Shown here: in pieces, positions 14,124-23,857 of the stretch
How positions within the stretch are numbered: the stretch's first letter is position 1
Layout of the letters: every line of letters begins with the position of its first letter
Assembly (NCBI GenBank): GCA_045598945.1
Contig: JAZRVD010000257.1
Span: 1 to 24,251, forward strand
Source: Colimorpha sp045598945
GTDB lineage: Bacteria > Bacteroidota > Bacteroidia > Bacteroidales > P3
DNA: 24,251 nucleotides
Reading direction: 5' to 3'
Program-made: the position numbers and the translations under genes
The notes under the pieces: model-generated
Told to the model about the DNA's origin: nothing
The model's input: the letters and a program-made list of their open reading frames with translations, nothing else
Database searches by the model: none

Positions 14124-16742
14124 ATGAAAAGAGTTTTAGGACTATTTATTCTTTTTTCCTTTTTACTGTGTAGTATTGGACAATCAAAACTGTTTGCTTC
14201 GCCTGTCGATAGTGTTACAGCCCGTGTGGTAGCTCAACATTTCCTTGCTTCGCATGGTGTTGAGTCTTGTATGGTCGAAGGTAAAACAGCGCCACTGTCT
14301 CTTGCTACTTTGCCGTATAGCGATATGTACCTCTTTGTAGGCGATAGCTGCTTTGTCATTGTGGCTGGCAACGATGCTGCTGTGCCTATTCTTGCCTATT
14401 CTTGTGATAGCGAGTTCGATGTAGATCAGTTGTCTTTGTGTAATAGTGTTGCTGGTTACCTTGCATCTTTCGAGTCTCAGCTGCGTATGATAGACAAAGA
14501 CGATGTCCAACCAACAGAGTCTGTCTCACGTCAGTGGGCTGAGCTGATTGCTGGCGTGTCTCGCAGGGCTAAAGGTGGTGTGGCTCCATTGCTTACCACT
14601 CGTTGGGGACAAGGCGACCCGTATTCGCGCATGTGTCCATACGACAGTACCTCCATGTCGCGTTGTGTGGTTGGTTGTTTGGCAACAGCTATGGCTCAAG
14701 TGATGCGTTATTGGAACTATCCTTCGCAAGGCATAGGCTCGTATTGTTATAATAGCAGGTATGGTCAGATATGTGCTGACTTTGAAAATACAGCATACGA
14801 CTGGAACAATATGCCGGATATTCTGACTTCTGGCAGCTCGGCACGTCAGATCAATGCTGTCTCTCAGTTGATGTATCATTGTGGCGTGGCTTTGGAAATG
14901 TCCTACAGCCCTAACGGAAGTTCTGCTTTTTTATGGGGTGGCAATCGACCAGCAGTAGATGTCCTTGTCGACAACTTCGGCTTCCTTTATGGGTGTTATG
15001 TCCTAGGTAAGCATCAAACATCTCCCGTAAGTTGGGTGCGCATGTTAAAAGACGAGCTTGATGCCCGTCGTCCTTTGCTGTATATGGGTACTGGCGAAAA
15101 TAGCGGCGGTCATGGTTTTGTGTGCGATGGTTATGATGACGAATCGAGATTTCATTTCAACTGGGGGTGGAATGGTATGTACGACGGCTATTTTGCCATG
15201 GATGCTCTAAATCCTGGCCCTGGCGGTATAGGTAGTGGTGGACAGTCTACTTTCAACGACGACAACTATGCTATTTTCAGTCTTTCTCCTCCTGATCGCC
15301 TGCGTGTTACTCCCTATGAGGTTGCCCTCTCTCCAAATGCCGATACAACAACGGTTACGGTCATTAGCAGCATGGCAAGCAGTGGGTGGAGTGCTTCAAC
15401 CGATGCCTCGTGGCTCTCCTTCTCTCCAGAGACAGGTGTGGGCTCAAGCATCTGGACTGATATGAAGATAATGGCTGAGCCTAACGAGACCGGACATGCT
15501 CGTTCAGCTGTTATCCTAATCAAGCAAGGTATCAGGGATGTGTATGTCAAGGTTAATCAGTTTAGTTGCGACTTGCTCGAAGACTTTCCTTTTGAGGAGG
15601 GCTTTGAAGGTGTTAGTACGCAGTGTTGGACCAAGCTGTCCACGAAACCTATCGACGACTCTTTGTGGGGTGTCAGGCTTTCTGCTGCCGAGTATGTCTA
15701 TGGCGGTGGCAACTCGTTCTGGTTTACAGGTAATAACGCATCGGCTGGAAGCTATCAGTACTTGATTTCTATGCCTCTACAGTTGCCCTCTGGCGTCTCT
15801 TTTGAGTTCAACTATCGCCGTTTAATGAGCTACGACGAGCGCTTCGACATATTGTATTCTACCACCGACAACAATCCAGAAAGCTTTATATATCTTGTGT
15901 CTACCAATCTTGTTACTACGGCAGGATGGCATCAATTCAAGGGATATGTGCCTCAGAATGCGCATTATGTGGCTATTCGCTATCACAACAAAGGGTCCAA
16001 TAGCAAAAACCTTATTGTCGACCATATCGTCATCACGCCGTCGGATGATATTGTTGAGTGTAGTGATATAGTTGTGCTGCCGTATGTCGAGTCGTTTGAA
16101 GACACTTTGGCATGCTGGACCATTGCTCGTGCTACCAACTCTAACGATATAGGCGTTGAACAGAAAAGCAAGAGCTATGATGGCAAGAATGTGTTTATCT
16201 TCAATAGCCTCAACAAGTCTAAGGATTATAATCAATATCTCATCTCTCCTGCTTTTTATCTAACAGATAGTGTAAAAGTTAGTTTTTGGTATCGCAAGGA
16301 GGGTATGCGGTCGGAATATGCTGTGCTGCGTACTTCTTCGAGAGGCAACACTATTGAGGAGTTCGACAATATTGTTGATACTGTTGTTGCTACCAGCAAC
16401 AAATGGACCTATTATGAAACACTTTTGCCTCCTGAGACCCGTTATGTGATGCTGAATTATTTTACTAACAATCAGGTTGCTCTATGGATTGATGATTTTC
16501 GTGTTGAGTCGCTCAATCACAAAGAGTCTATCTACAATGTCAAGACGATAAATCCTGTCTTGTCGGTCAGTGGGTTGCAGGTAAAGATTGCAGGACTGCA
16601 AGGCGAGAGAGTTCGTGTCTACGATATTATGGGTCGTGAGGTTTTCTCATGCCGTGGCGAAGACCATGTCTCTTTCCGTCTGCCAGCTGCAGGCATTTAT
16701 GTTATGTATGCACAGTCATATCGTAGTTTTGTGGCATTTTAA
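14124..16742 (+). CDS. Secreted C10-family (streptopain-like) cysteine protease, type IX secretion substrate
   Basis: The 872-residue preproprotein has a signal peptide (about 1-26) and a Spi-like propeptide (about 30-150). The C10 peptidase domain (about 155-388) carries Cys185 in Val-Val-Gly-Cys-Leu-Ala-Thr-Ala and His330 in Gly-Gly-His-Gly-Phe. The supporting Asn346-Trp-Gly-Trp segment is also present. After the protease come a BACON-type beta domain (about 390-487), two choice-of-anchor-J (cleaved adhesin) domains (about 488-640 and 651-797), and a C-terminal sorting domain (about 805-872) with Val-Tyr-Asp-Ile-Met-Gly-Arg and Ala-Gly-Ile-Tyr-Val. The protein is therefore probably exported by the type IX system and attached to or released from the surface. 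The ATG at 14124 is preferred to an in-frame TTG at 14094, which lacks a signal peptide directly after it. It is the first of two tandem paralogues, 15 bp apart. Confidence 0.93.
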   Translation: MKRVLGLFILFSFLLCSIGQSKLFASPVDSVTARVVAQHFLASHGVESCMVEGKTAPLSLATLPYSDMYLFVGDSCFVIVAGNDAAVPILAYSCDSEFDVDQLSLCNSVAGYLASFESQLRMIDKDDVQPTESVSRQWAELIAGVSRRAKGGVAPLLTTRWGQGDPYSRMCPYDSTSMSRCVVGCLATAMAQVMRYWNYPSQGIGSYCYNSRYGQICADFENTAYDWNNMPDILTSGSSARQINAVSQLMYHCGVALEMSYSPNGSSAFLWGGNRPAVDVLVDNFGFLYGCYVLGKHQTSPVSWVRMLKDELDARRPLLYMGTGENSGGHGFVCDGYDDESRFHFNWGWNGMYDGYFAMDALNPGPGGIGSGGQSTFNDDNYAIFSLSPPDRLRVTPYEVALSPNADTTTVTVISSMASSGWSASTDASWLSFSPETGVGSSIWTDMKIMAEPNETGHARSAVILIKQGIRDVYVKVNQFSCDLLEDFPFEEGFEGVSTQCWTKLSTKPIDDSLWGVRLSAAEYVYGGGNSFWFTGNNASAGSYQYLISMPLQLPSGVSFEFNYRRLMSYDERFDILYSTTDNNPESFIYLVSTNLVTTAGWHQFKGYVPQNAHYVAIRYHNKGSNSKNLIVDHIVITPSDDIVECSDIVVLPYVESFEDTLACWTIARATNSNDIGVEQKSKSYDGKNVFIFNSLNKSKDYNQYLISPAFYLTDSVKVSFWYRKEGMRSEYAVLRTSSRGNTIEEFDNIVDTVVATSNKWTYYETLLPPETRYVMLNYFTNNQVALWIDDFRVESLNHKESIYNVKTINPVLSVSGLQVKIAGLQGERVRVYDIMGREVFSCRGEDHVSFRLPAAGIYVMYAQSYRSFVAF

Positions 16743-16757
16743 TTTAATTTTATTGTG

Positions 16758-19022
16758 ATGAAAAAGAAGAGTAGAGAATGTTGTTATGCTTTATTGCTGT
16801 TTGTTGCATGTTTGGCAGGTGTCGGCACTCGCTGTATGGGCGCCAACCCTGTTGGCGAGGCGACGGCGCGTATCGTGGCAGAACGTTTTTTCAACACTAT
16901 TGCCCCTAAGGATTATTTTTATGACTCTACCGCCTTTTTGCATGAGATTGGACGTGAGGCTGGATTGACGGAGTCTTATCTTTTTGTTTGTCGTTACGGC
17001 TTTGTCCTTGTTGCTGGCAACGATGCCGCTTTGCCTATTATGGCATACGGCAACCAGCCTTTTGAAGATGGCGCCATGCCTGGTGTTGACCCTATGCCTG
17101 AGAATGTGATGGAATGGTTGCTTGACTATGAGGGCGAGTTGCGTGCTATGCGACGTGAGAATGTTGCTCCTTCGGATATTACTTATCAGGCATGGCAGTC
17201 ATTGCTCAAGTCCTCGGCACAAAGTAAATCTGCCAAAGGCACTTCCGACTATTTGGTGAAATACAGGTGGAATCAGTCGTACCCTTATAACATGCTATGT
17301 CCATACGATGGTTATTATGGCGCGACCAGCGTTACAGGATGTGTGGCAACTGCTATGGCTCAGATTATGGCGTACTGGCAGTATCCTATACGTGGCACTG
17401 GCTCGCATTCTTATGAAAGTGAATTTGGTAATCTTTCTGCCAACTTTGGACAGACTCGCTATGATTGGAGTAATATGCCTTATTCTATGTCGGGTGCTAA
17501 TGAGACTCAACGTAGGGCTGTGGCAACGTTGATGTATCATTGTGGCGTGGCATTAGAGATGAAGTATCATGCTTCTGTCGCAGGCGGAAGTTCGGCATAC
17601 GTCTGTCAGCCTCCTGCTCAGTCTCAGTATTCAACGCCTGTCAAGGCGTTGCCTGCTTTTTTTGATTATCATAGATCCCTCAAATGTGTAAGCCGTTCCG
17701 ACTATGGCAGTGATGCGTGGTTGGGTATTCTGTGCAATGAAATTGACGAAGGCCGTCCTATTCTTTACTCTGGCAGTGATGGTACAACGGGACATGCCTT
17801 TATTGTGGATGGTTATGATGAAAATACCTATTTTCATATCAACTGGGGCTGGGGCGGCGGCTACGATGGCTTTTTCCAGATGGGAGCTTTCAACCCCTAC
17901 GGTCATGGAGCTGGCAGCAATGCTACCAACACGTTTAATCAAAGCAACAGTGCGGTGGTGGGTATTATCCCGAATGGCACTTTGAAATGTTCGCCGATGT
18001 CTATCTCTTTTGGCGAGATGGGCGGCTACTCGTCGTTCTCTGTCTCAAGCGATGTAACGTGTGAAGATAGATGGGTCGTCGACAATAATAACGATTGGTT
18101 TAATATCTTCCCTCGCAGTGGGGCTGGAGAGGGTGCTATGACGATGATTTCTGTCAAGGTCGATAGCAACAATACAGGCGCTGTACGCAAGGGTTATTTC
18201 TTTATTCGTCAAGGCACTCGTTCGGTAACTGTCGAGGTGATGCAAAACGATTGTAGTCAAATCGACTCTTTCCCCTACCTTGAAGATTTTGAGATGGGGG
18301 TAACATGCTGGCAACAGGTTACAATGTCTAACGACAACGATGCTTCTTGTAATATATTAAATAATTCCAAAAGCTCTTATCGTGGCGACAACTGCTTCTC
18401 TTTTGGTAGCACATATACATCGTCAAATTATAATCAGTATCTCATCTCGCCACCTATTCAGTTTGTCGAGCTCGACACCAATGGCAACCCGGTGCAGCTT
18501 GGCGAGTCGATAAGGCGCAAGTGTCGTTTTGAGTTTTATTATAATCGTTTATATAGCTATACGGAACTTTTCCGTATCTTAGGCTCGTATACCGACAGCC
18601 GTATAGAGTCGTTTACCGATACTTTGGGTGAATACCAGACTTCTACATCGGGCTGGCGCTTTGCCGCTGTCGATGTGCCCGACTCGGTGCGTTATGTCGC
18701 CATCAATTATTATAGCAACAATCAGAGAGAGATGGCTGTCGACAATCTGCGTTTTACTGTAAAGTACAAGGATTTGTTGATAGGTGATGTCAAGTCATTG
18801 CAGGTGTTGCCTCAGATTGATGTGGACGGACGCAGGTTGTCTATCTCTTCGCCTCAGCGTGGAAAGGTGGCAGTGTATGATGCTGTAGGACGCTGTATCG
18901 GTAGCGCTTCTTGTGTCAATGAGGCCAATATAGCCATGCCGTCGGCTGGCTTGTATGTTGTCAGGTTTGTGCCAATCGACAATGGTCTCTTGCCATCGTC
19001 TCAAAAAATAGTCTGTTATTAG
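16758..19022 (+). CDS. Second secreted C10-family cysteine protease with type IX sorting domain
   Basis: The 754-residue preproprotein parallels the upstream protease but has one choice-of-anchor-J domain instead of two. It has a signal peptide (about 1-29) and a propeptide to about 150. The peptidase domain has Cys195 in Val-Thr-Gly-Cys-Val-Ala-Thr-Ala, His346 in Thr-Gly-His-Ala-Phe-Ile and the Asn-Trp-Gly-Trp-Gly-Gly segment. A BACON-like domain (about 405-503), an anchor domain (about 504-665) and a well-formed C-terminal sorting domain (Val-Tyr-Asp-Ala-Val-Gly-Arg, Ala-Gly-Leu-Tyr-Val-Val-Arg) follow. Family members such as streptopain are broad-specificity proteases matured by propeptide cleavage. 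ATG at 16758 or the GTG just before it could be the start. It is almost certainly co-transcribed with the gene upstream; dnaE follows after 19 bp. Confidence 0.93.
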   Translation: MKKKSRECCYALLLFVACLAGVGTRCMGANPVGEATARIVAERFFNTIAPKDYFYDSTAFLHEIGREAGLTESYLFVCRYGFVLVAGNDAALPIMAYGNQPFEDGAMPGVDPMPENVMEWLLDYEGELRAMRRENVAPSDITYQAWQSLLKSSAQSKSAKGTSDYLVKYRWNQSYPYNMLCPYDGYYGATSVTGCVATAMAQIMAYWQYPIRGTGSHSYESEFGNLSANFGQTRYDWSNMPYSMSGANETQRRAVATLMYHCGVALEMKYHASVAGGSSAYVCQPPAQSQYSTPVKALPAFFDYHRSLKCVSRSDYGSDAWLGILCNEIDEGRPILYSGSDGTTGHAFIVDGYDENTYFHINWGWGGGYDGFFQMGAFNPYGHGAGSNATNTFNQSNSAVVGIIPNGTLKCSPMSISFGEMGGYSSFSVSSDVTCEDRWVVDNNNDWFNIFPRSGAGEGAMTMISVKVDSNNTGAVRKGYFFIRQGTRSVTVEVMQNDCSQIDSFPYLEDFEMGVTCWQQVTMSNDNDASCNILNNSKSSYRGDNCFSFGSTYTSSNYNQYLISPPIQFVELDTNGNPVQLGESIRRKCRFEFYYNRLYSYTELFRILGSYTDSRIESFTDTLGEYQTSTSGWRFAAVDVPDSVRYVAINYYSNNQREMAVDNLRFTVKYKDLLIGDVKSLQVLPQIDVDGRRLSISSPQRGKVAVYDAVGRCIGSASCVNEANIAMPSAGLYVVRFVPIDNGLLPSSQKIVCY

Positions 19023-19041
19023 TCCCTAAATCATCCCTCGT

Positions 19042-22000
19042 ATGTCATTTACTCATCTTCATGTACATAGCCATTATAGTGTTCTTGACGGCATGTCAAA
19101 AGTGCCGGATCTTATCAAAAAGTGCAAACGTGATGGCATGTATTGCATGGCTCTCACCGACCATGGCAATATGTATGGTATCAAGGACCTGTTTGATTCT
19201 GTCAATAAAGAAAATGACGACGTCAAAGATGCTATAAAGAAACAGCAGACTATAATTGATAATTCAAAAAAAGAGGGTAGCACTATTACTGAAGAGGATG
19301 TTGCAACAGCTCAGCAAAGGATCGAGAGCCTAAAACAGCAGTTCTTCAAGCCTATTATTGGTATCGAGGCTTATGTGGCTCGTAGGTCGCGACTTCTCAA
19401 GGACAAGTCTGTCAAGGAAATAAATCCAGAGACTGGTCGTGAACGTATTGTCGACTCCAGCGGTTACCATCTTATTTTGTTGGCAAAAAACAAGCAAGGG
19501 TACAAGAGCTTGTGCAAGCTTAGCAGTGTGGCTTTTACCGAGGGCTATTATAACCGTCCGCGTATCGACCGCGAGGTCTTGGAACGCTGGCATGAGGGTG
19601 TTATTGTCTGTTCGGCTTGTCTTGGCGGTGAGTTGCCTCAACTGATTCTCAAAGGCGATATTGCTGCTGCCGAAGAAACGGTAAAGTGGTATAAGTCGGT
19701 CTTTGGCGAAGATTATTATATCGAGCTTCAACGTCATCAGACCGATAAGCCAGGCGGCAATCGTGAAACCTTCGAGCGTCAGCAGCAAGTCAATCCTATA
19801 CTTATCCAGTTGGCTCGCAAGTTTGATGTCAAGTTAGTCGCCACTAACGATGTTCACTTTGTAGAGGAGACTCACGGCGAGGCTCATGACCATCTTATTT
19901 GCATCAGCACGCAAAATAAGGTGGCTGACCCTAATCGTATGCACTACACCAAGCAGGAGTGGCTAAAATCGCCAGAAGAGATGTTGCAGATTTTCTCTGA
20001 CATTCCTGAAGCTCTCGACAATACGCAAGAGATTGTAGACAAAGTTGAAACCTATTCTGTCGATAGCGACCCTATCATGCCTATGTTCCCTATCCCTGCC
20101 TCTTTTGGCAGCGAGGATGAGTATCGCACTCGTTTCACTGAGGAAGATCTCTTCAACGAGTTTACGCGCAACGAGAAAGGCGAGGTGGTGATGAGCAAGG
20201 AGAAGGCTGATGCAAAGATTGTAAAACTTGGCGGCTACGACAAGCTCTATCGTATAAAGTTTGAGTTCGACTACCTCAGCAAGCTTGTCTACGAAGGTGC
20301 TCACATGCGTTATGGCGACACTCTTACCGATGAGCAAAACGAGCGCATCGTTTTTGAGCTGCATACTATCAAGACGATGGGTTTTCCTGGATATTTTCTT
20401 ATCGTTCAAGACTATATCCGCGGGGCTCGTGAGGAATTGGGTGTCAGCGTAGGTCCAGGTCGTGGTTCGGCAGCAGGCAGTGTTGTGGCTTACTGTCTCA
20501 AGATTACCGATGTAGACCCTCTTCAGTATGACTTGCTGTTCGAGCGTTTCCTCAACCCCGACCGCATTTCATTGCCTGATATTGATGTCGACTTCGACGA
20601 TGCAGGACGTGGCAAGGTGCTTGACTGGATAACAAAAAAGTATGGCAAGGAGAAGGTGGCGCATATCATCACATACGGCACTATGGCTACTAAAAGCGCC
20701 ATTGCCGACGTGGGACGTGTGGAAGATGTACCTTTGAGTGTGGTCAATACTCTCAAGAGCTTTATTCCCGAAAAATTCCCCGACAATATCAAGAATGAGA
20801 AGGGTAAGCCGTTAAAGGTCAACCTCAAAAACTGTTTCAAGCATGTGCCAGAGCTGCAAAGCATCATGGTTGGTGGCAATGCTAACGATGCTAATTTGCG
20901 ACAGCTGCTTACATACGCCGAAGAACTCGAGGACACCAACCGCCAAGTAGGCATTCATGCTTGCGGTGTTATTATTGGCGCCGACGACCTTACCAATTTT
21001 GCTCCGGTATGTACTATTTATGATAAGGAAAGCGATAGCGATGTTGTTGTAACGCAATATGATGGCCATGTTGTTGAGAGTGTCGGTCTTATCAAGATGG
21101 ACTTTCTGGGCTTAAAGACGCTCACCATCATCAAGAATGCCATTGCAGCTATCAAGCGTAATCATGGTGTTGACGTTGATATCGACCATATCCCTATCGA
21201 CGATCAGGCTACATACGATCTTTTCTGCGCTGGCAATACTGTTGGCACTTTCCAGTTTGAAAGTTCTGGAATGCAGAAGTATTTGCGTGAATTACATCCA
21301 ACGACTTTTGGCGATCTCATTGCTATGAATGCTCTGTATCGCCCGGGTCCTATGGACTATATTCCTCGTTTCATCAACTGTCGTCATGGCCGCGAGCCTA
21401 TTGTCTACGATATCCCCGTTATGGAGAAATATCTCAAGGAGACTTACGGTGTTACTGTTTATCAAGAGCAGGTCATGCTTCTTAGCCGTCTGCTTGCCAA
21501 CTTTACTCGTGGCGAGAGCGACTCGCTCCGCAAGGCTATGGGTAAAAAGCAGATAGAAAAGATGAATGAGCTTGAAATAAAGTTTCTCGAGGGCGGTGTG
21601 GCTAATGGTCATCCAAAGGATAAGTTGCAAAAAATCTATAACGACTGGAAAAAGTTCGCCGAATATGCTTTCAACAAGTCGCATGCTACCTGCTACTCTT
21701 GGGTGGCTTATCAAACTGCTTATCTCAAAGCTCATTACCCTGCAGAGTATATGGCTGCGGTGCTTACCAACAGCCAGTCGGATATAAAGCGCACTACAGA
21801 TTTTATGGAGGAATGTCGTCGTATGGGGCTCGACGTGCTGCTGCCTTCGGTTAACGAGAGTGGTATGGACTTCTCTGTTAATAGCAAAGGTCAGATACGC
21901 TTTGGACTTCAGGCTATCAGTGGCATGGGCGAGGCGGCTTCTAATGCTGTTATTCAGGAACGTGAGAAAAATGGTCCTTTTGCTGACATCTTCGATTTCC

Positions 22001-22977
22001 TCAGGCGTGTCAATATTCGTACTATCAATCGTAAGAATGTTGAGGTGCTGGTCAAGAGTGGTGCATTCGATGATATCGGCCAGATGCACCGCGCCCAGTA
22101 TTTTGCAACATCGGCACCCAACAATGAGGTGGCCTATCTCGACCGACTTCTGCGCTGGGCCGCCCGTGAGCAGGAAAAGAAAGATAGTGCGCAGATGTCG
22201 CTCTTTGCCGGCAATGACGATGTTCAGTTAGAAGACCATCCGCCTATCCCCGCATGTCCGGCTTGGAGCAACATAGAGCGATGTCGTTTCGAGAAGGAGG
22301 TTATTGGATTCTATGTCAGCGGTCATCCTCTCGATGATTTCAAATACGAGTTTCGCTCTTTTACTAATATTGCTGTATCTGAATTGGCTAATCTCGACAA
22401 GTATGTTGGCAAGGAGTTGCGTTTCGCCGGCATTGTCAGCGATGTGAAAAAAGGTGTGTCGCAAAAAAATGGCAAGGCGTACGCCTATTTCACTATCTCC
22501 GACTTTGATGGCAGTTATGATGTGAGAATGTTCGACGATGCAGCTGCTAAATATGAGTCTTATTGCTCCGACGGATTCTTTGTCTTTGTTCGTGCTTCGG
22601 TTACTCAATATACTTATACCAAGCCCGATGGCACCAAAACCACTTCTGCCGCTCGTCTTACTTTTACTGATTTTACTATGCTCAATACAGTGATGGAAAA
22701 GTATGCTCGCAAGTTGCATTTCAGTGTCAATCTTAGCGACGTTACTCCAGAATTCTGTGCTACCCTCCGTCAAATATGTACTCAACATTCTGGCAAAACG
22801 CCTATTGAACTTACGGTTATGTGTCCCTATACTGTATCGTCAGAAGCTTCTTCCGATACACCGTCAACCACTACTCTCTCGCTTTCTATGGGTAATCGCA
22901 GTCTTGCTATCTCGCCTCGCGAGGTGCTGCCGTTACTTGAAAAAATGCCTGTCGTCCATGACCTCTCCGTCGGATAG
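19042..22977 (+). CDS. dnaE: DNA polymerase III subunit alpha (DnaE)
   Basis: This is the replicative polymerase, 1311 residues. The N-terminal PHP domain starts with His5-Leu-His7-Val-His9 and keeps Asp16, Asp40-His41, Glu109, His143, Cys193 and Asp270-Val-His272, the usual PHP metal ligands. Residues about 50-105 form a charged, probably coiled insertion common in Bacteroidota. The polymerase core has Gly-Pro-Gly-Arg-Gly-Ser-Ala-Ala-Gly and Pro512-Asp-Ile-Asp-Val-Asp-Phe, whose aspartates bind catalytic metals. A helix-hairpin-helix region follows. Gln1051-Met-Ser-Leu-Phe is a beta-clamp binding motif, and an OB-fold (about 1125-1200) lies near the C-terminus. It sits 19 bp after a protease gene with no visible promoter of its own, and a GSCFA gene follows after 18 bp. 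Confidence 0.97.
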   Translation: MSFTHLHVHSHYSVLDGMSKVPDLIKKCKRDGMYCMALTDHGNMYGIKDLFDSVNKENDDVKDAIKKQQTIIDNSKKEGSTITEEDVATAQQRIESLKQQFFKPIIGIEAYVARRSRLLKDKSVKEINPETGRERIVDSSGYHLILLAKNKQGYKSLCKLSSVAFTEGYYNRPRIDREVLERWHEGVIVCSACLGGELPQLILKGDIAAAEETVKWYKSVFGEDYYIELQRHQTDKPGGNRETFERQQQVNPILIQLARKFDVKLVATNDVHFVEETHGEAHDHLICISTQNKVADPNRMHYTKQEWLKSPEEMLQIFSDIPEALDNTQEIVDKVETYSVDSDPIMPMFPIPASFGSEDEYRTRFTEEDLFNEFTRNEKGEVVMSKEKADAKIVKLGGYDKLYRIKFEFDYLSKLVYEGAHMRYGDTLTDEQNERIVFELHTIKTMGFPGYFLIVQDYIRGAREELGVSVGPGRGSAAGSVVAYCLKITDVDPLQYDLLFERFLNPDRISLPDIDVDFDDAGRGKVLDWITKKYGKEKVAHIITYGTMATKSAIADVGRVEDVPLSVVNTLKSFIPEKFPDNIKNEKGKPLKVNLKNCFKHVPELQSIMVGGNANDANLRQLLTYAEELEDTNRQVGIHACGVIIGADDLTNFAPVCTIYDKESDSDVVVTQYDGHVVESVGLIKMDFLGLKTLTIIKNAIAAIKRNHGVDVDIDHIPIDDQATYDLFCAGNTVGTFQFESSGMQKYLRELHPTTFGDLIAMNALYRPGPMDYIPRFINCRHGREPIVYDIPVMEKYLKETYGVTVYQEQVMLLSRLLANFTRGESDSLRKAMGKKQIEKMNELEIKFLEGGVANGHPKDKLQKIYNDWKKFAEYAFNKSHATCYSWVAYQTAYLKAHYPAEYMAAVLTNSQSDIKRTTDFMEECRRMGLDVLLPSVNESGMDFSVNSKGQIRFGLQAISGMGEAASNAVIQEREKNGPFADIFDFLRRVNIRTINRKNVEVLVKSGAFDDIGQMHRAQYFATSAPNNEVAYLDRLLRWAAREQEKKDSAQMSLFAGNDDVQLEDHPPIPACPAWSNIERCRFEKEVIGFYVSGHPLDDFKYEFRSFTNIAVSELANLDKYVGKELRFAGIVSDVKKGVSQKNGKAYAYFTISDFDGSYDVRMFDDAAAKYESYCSDGFFVFVRASVTQYTYTKPDGTKTTSAARLTFTDFTMLNTVMEKYARKLHFSVNLSDVTPEFCATLRQICTQHSGKTPIELTVMCPYTVSSEASSDTPSTTTLSLSMGNRSLAISPREVLPLLEKMPVVHDLSVG

Positions 22978-22995
22978 ACTTTTTGCCTCAATCGT

Positions 22996-23856
22996 ATGTC
23001 GTTCAAACTATCTACACCTGTCCAAGTCGCCAAAGGCTCTTTCGAGATATCTCATCAAAATGCTATCTTGCTGCTGGGCTCCTGTTTCTCCGACGCCATA
23101 GGTCAACGCCTTTTGCAATCTGGCTTTGATGTGATGTGCAATCCTTTTGGCACTATCTACAACCCTGCATCTATTCATGCATGTATGGCTAAGACGCTGT
23201 CTGGAACCTCATTGTGTGATGACGACATGGTGCAGCACAATGACGTGTGGCACTCATGGTATCATCATAGCCGTTTCTCCCATTCTGACAAGGATGTCTG
23301 CTTGCAGCGCTGCAATGATAGCTTTGTATCGCTACGAACTTTCCTGGCTCGTTGCGATACTGTTGTCATCACTCTTGGCACTGCTTTTGTCTATTTGTTG
23401 GGTGGTATGCAGGGCAGGGTGGTGGCTAATTGTCATAAGCTGCCTGCCGCAAACTTCTTTCACAACATGCTTTCTGTCGACGAATGTTGCCAACTTATGA
23501 CCTCAGAGCCTATGGCTCACATCTTCGGTGCGCGGCGAGTGATTTTTACTGTCAGCCCTATACGTCATCTCTCTTCGCCTCACGACAATCAGCTTAGCAA
23601 AAGCACTCTTTTGCTCGCTGTTGACCATCTTGCACGGCAATACGCACTGGACTACTTTCCCGCGTATGAAATTCTTCTCGATGAACTGCGCGATTATCGC
23701 TACTATGATCGCGACATGCTGCATCCTTCGCCTCTGGCACAAGATATTATCTTCGACCGTTTTGCCGATGCTTATTTCTCTCCCGCCACGCGTTCTTTGT
23801 GTATAGAAAATGAGAAACGTTATCGGGCTTCGTTGCATCGTCCCAATGTTATTTAA
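22996..23856 (+). CDS. GSCFA-domain protein, GDSL-like hydrolase
   Basis: This 286-residue protein carries the name-giving Gly-Ser29-Cys-Phe-Ser motif after a short strand, a central Thr-Leu-Gly-Thr-Ala segment (GDSL block III-like), and Asp240-Met-Leu-His243-Pro-Ser, which would complete a Ser-Asp-His triad as in SGNH/GDSL hydrolases. No signal peptide is present, so it is probably cytoplasmic. The GSCFA family is common in Bacteroidota and its substrate is unknown; it is often found beside cell-wall genes. Here it follows dnaE by 18 bp and is likely the last gene of that transcript. No terminator hairpin with a T-run is evident downstream. Confidence 0.9.
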   Translation: MSFKLSTPVQVAKGSFEISHQNAILLLGSCFSDAIGQRLLQSGFDVMCNPFGTIYNPASIHACMAKTLSGTSLCDDDMVQHNDVWHSWYHHSRFSHSDKDVCLQRCNDSFVSLRTFLARCDTVVITLGTAFVYLLGGMQGRVVANCHKLPAANFFHNMLSVDECCQLMTSEPMAHIFGARRVIFTVSPIRHLSSPHDNQLSKSTLLLAVDHLARQYALDYFPAYEILLDELRDYRYYDRDMLHPSPLAQDIIFDRFADAYFSPATRSLCIENEKRYRASLHRPNVI

Positions 23857-23857
23857 T

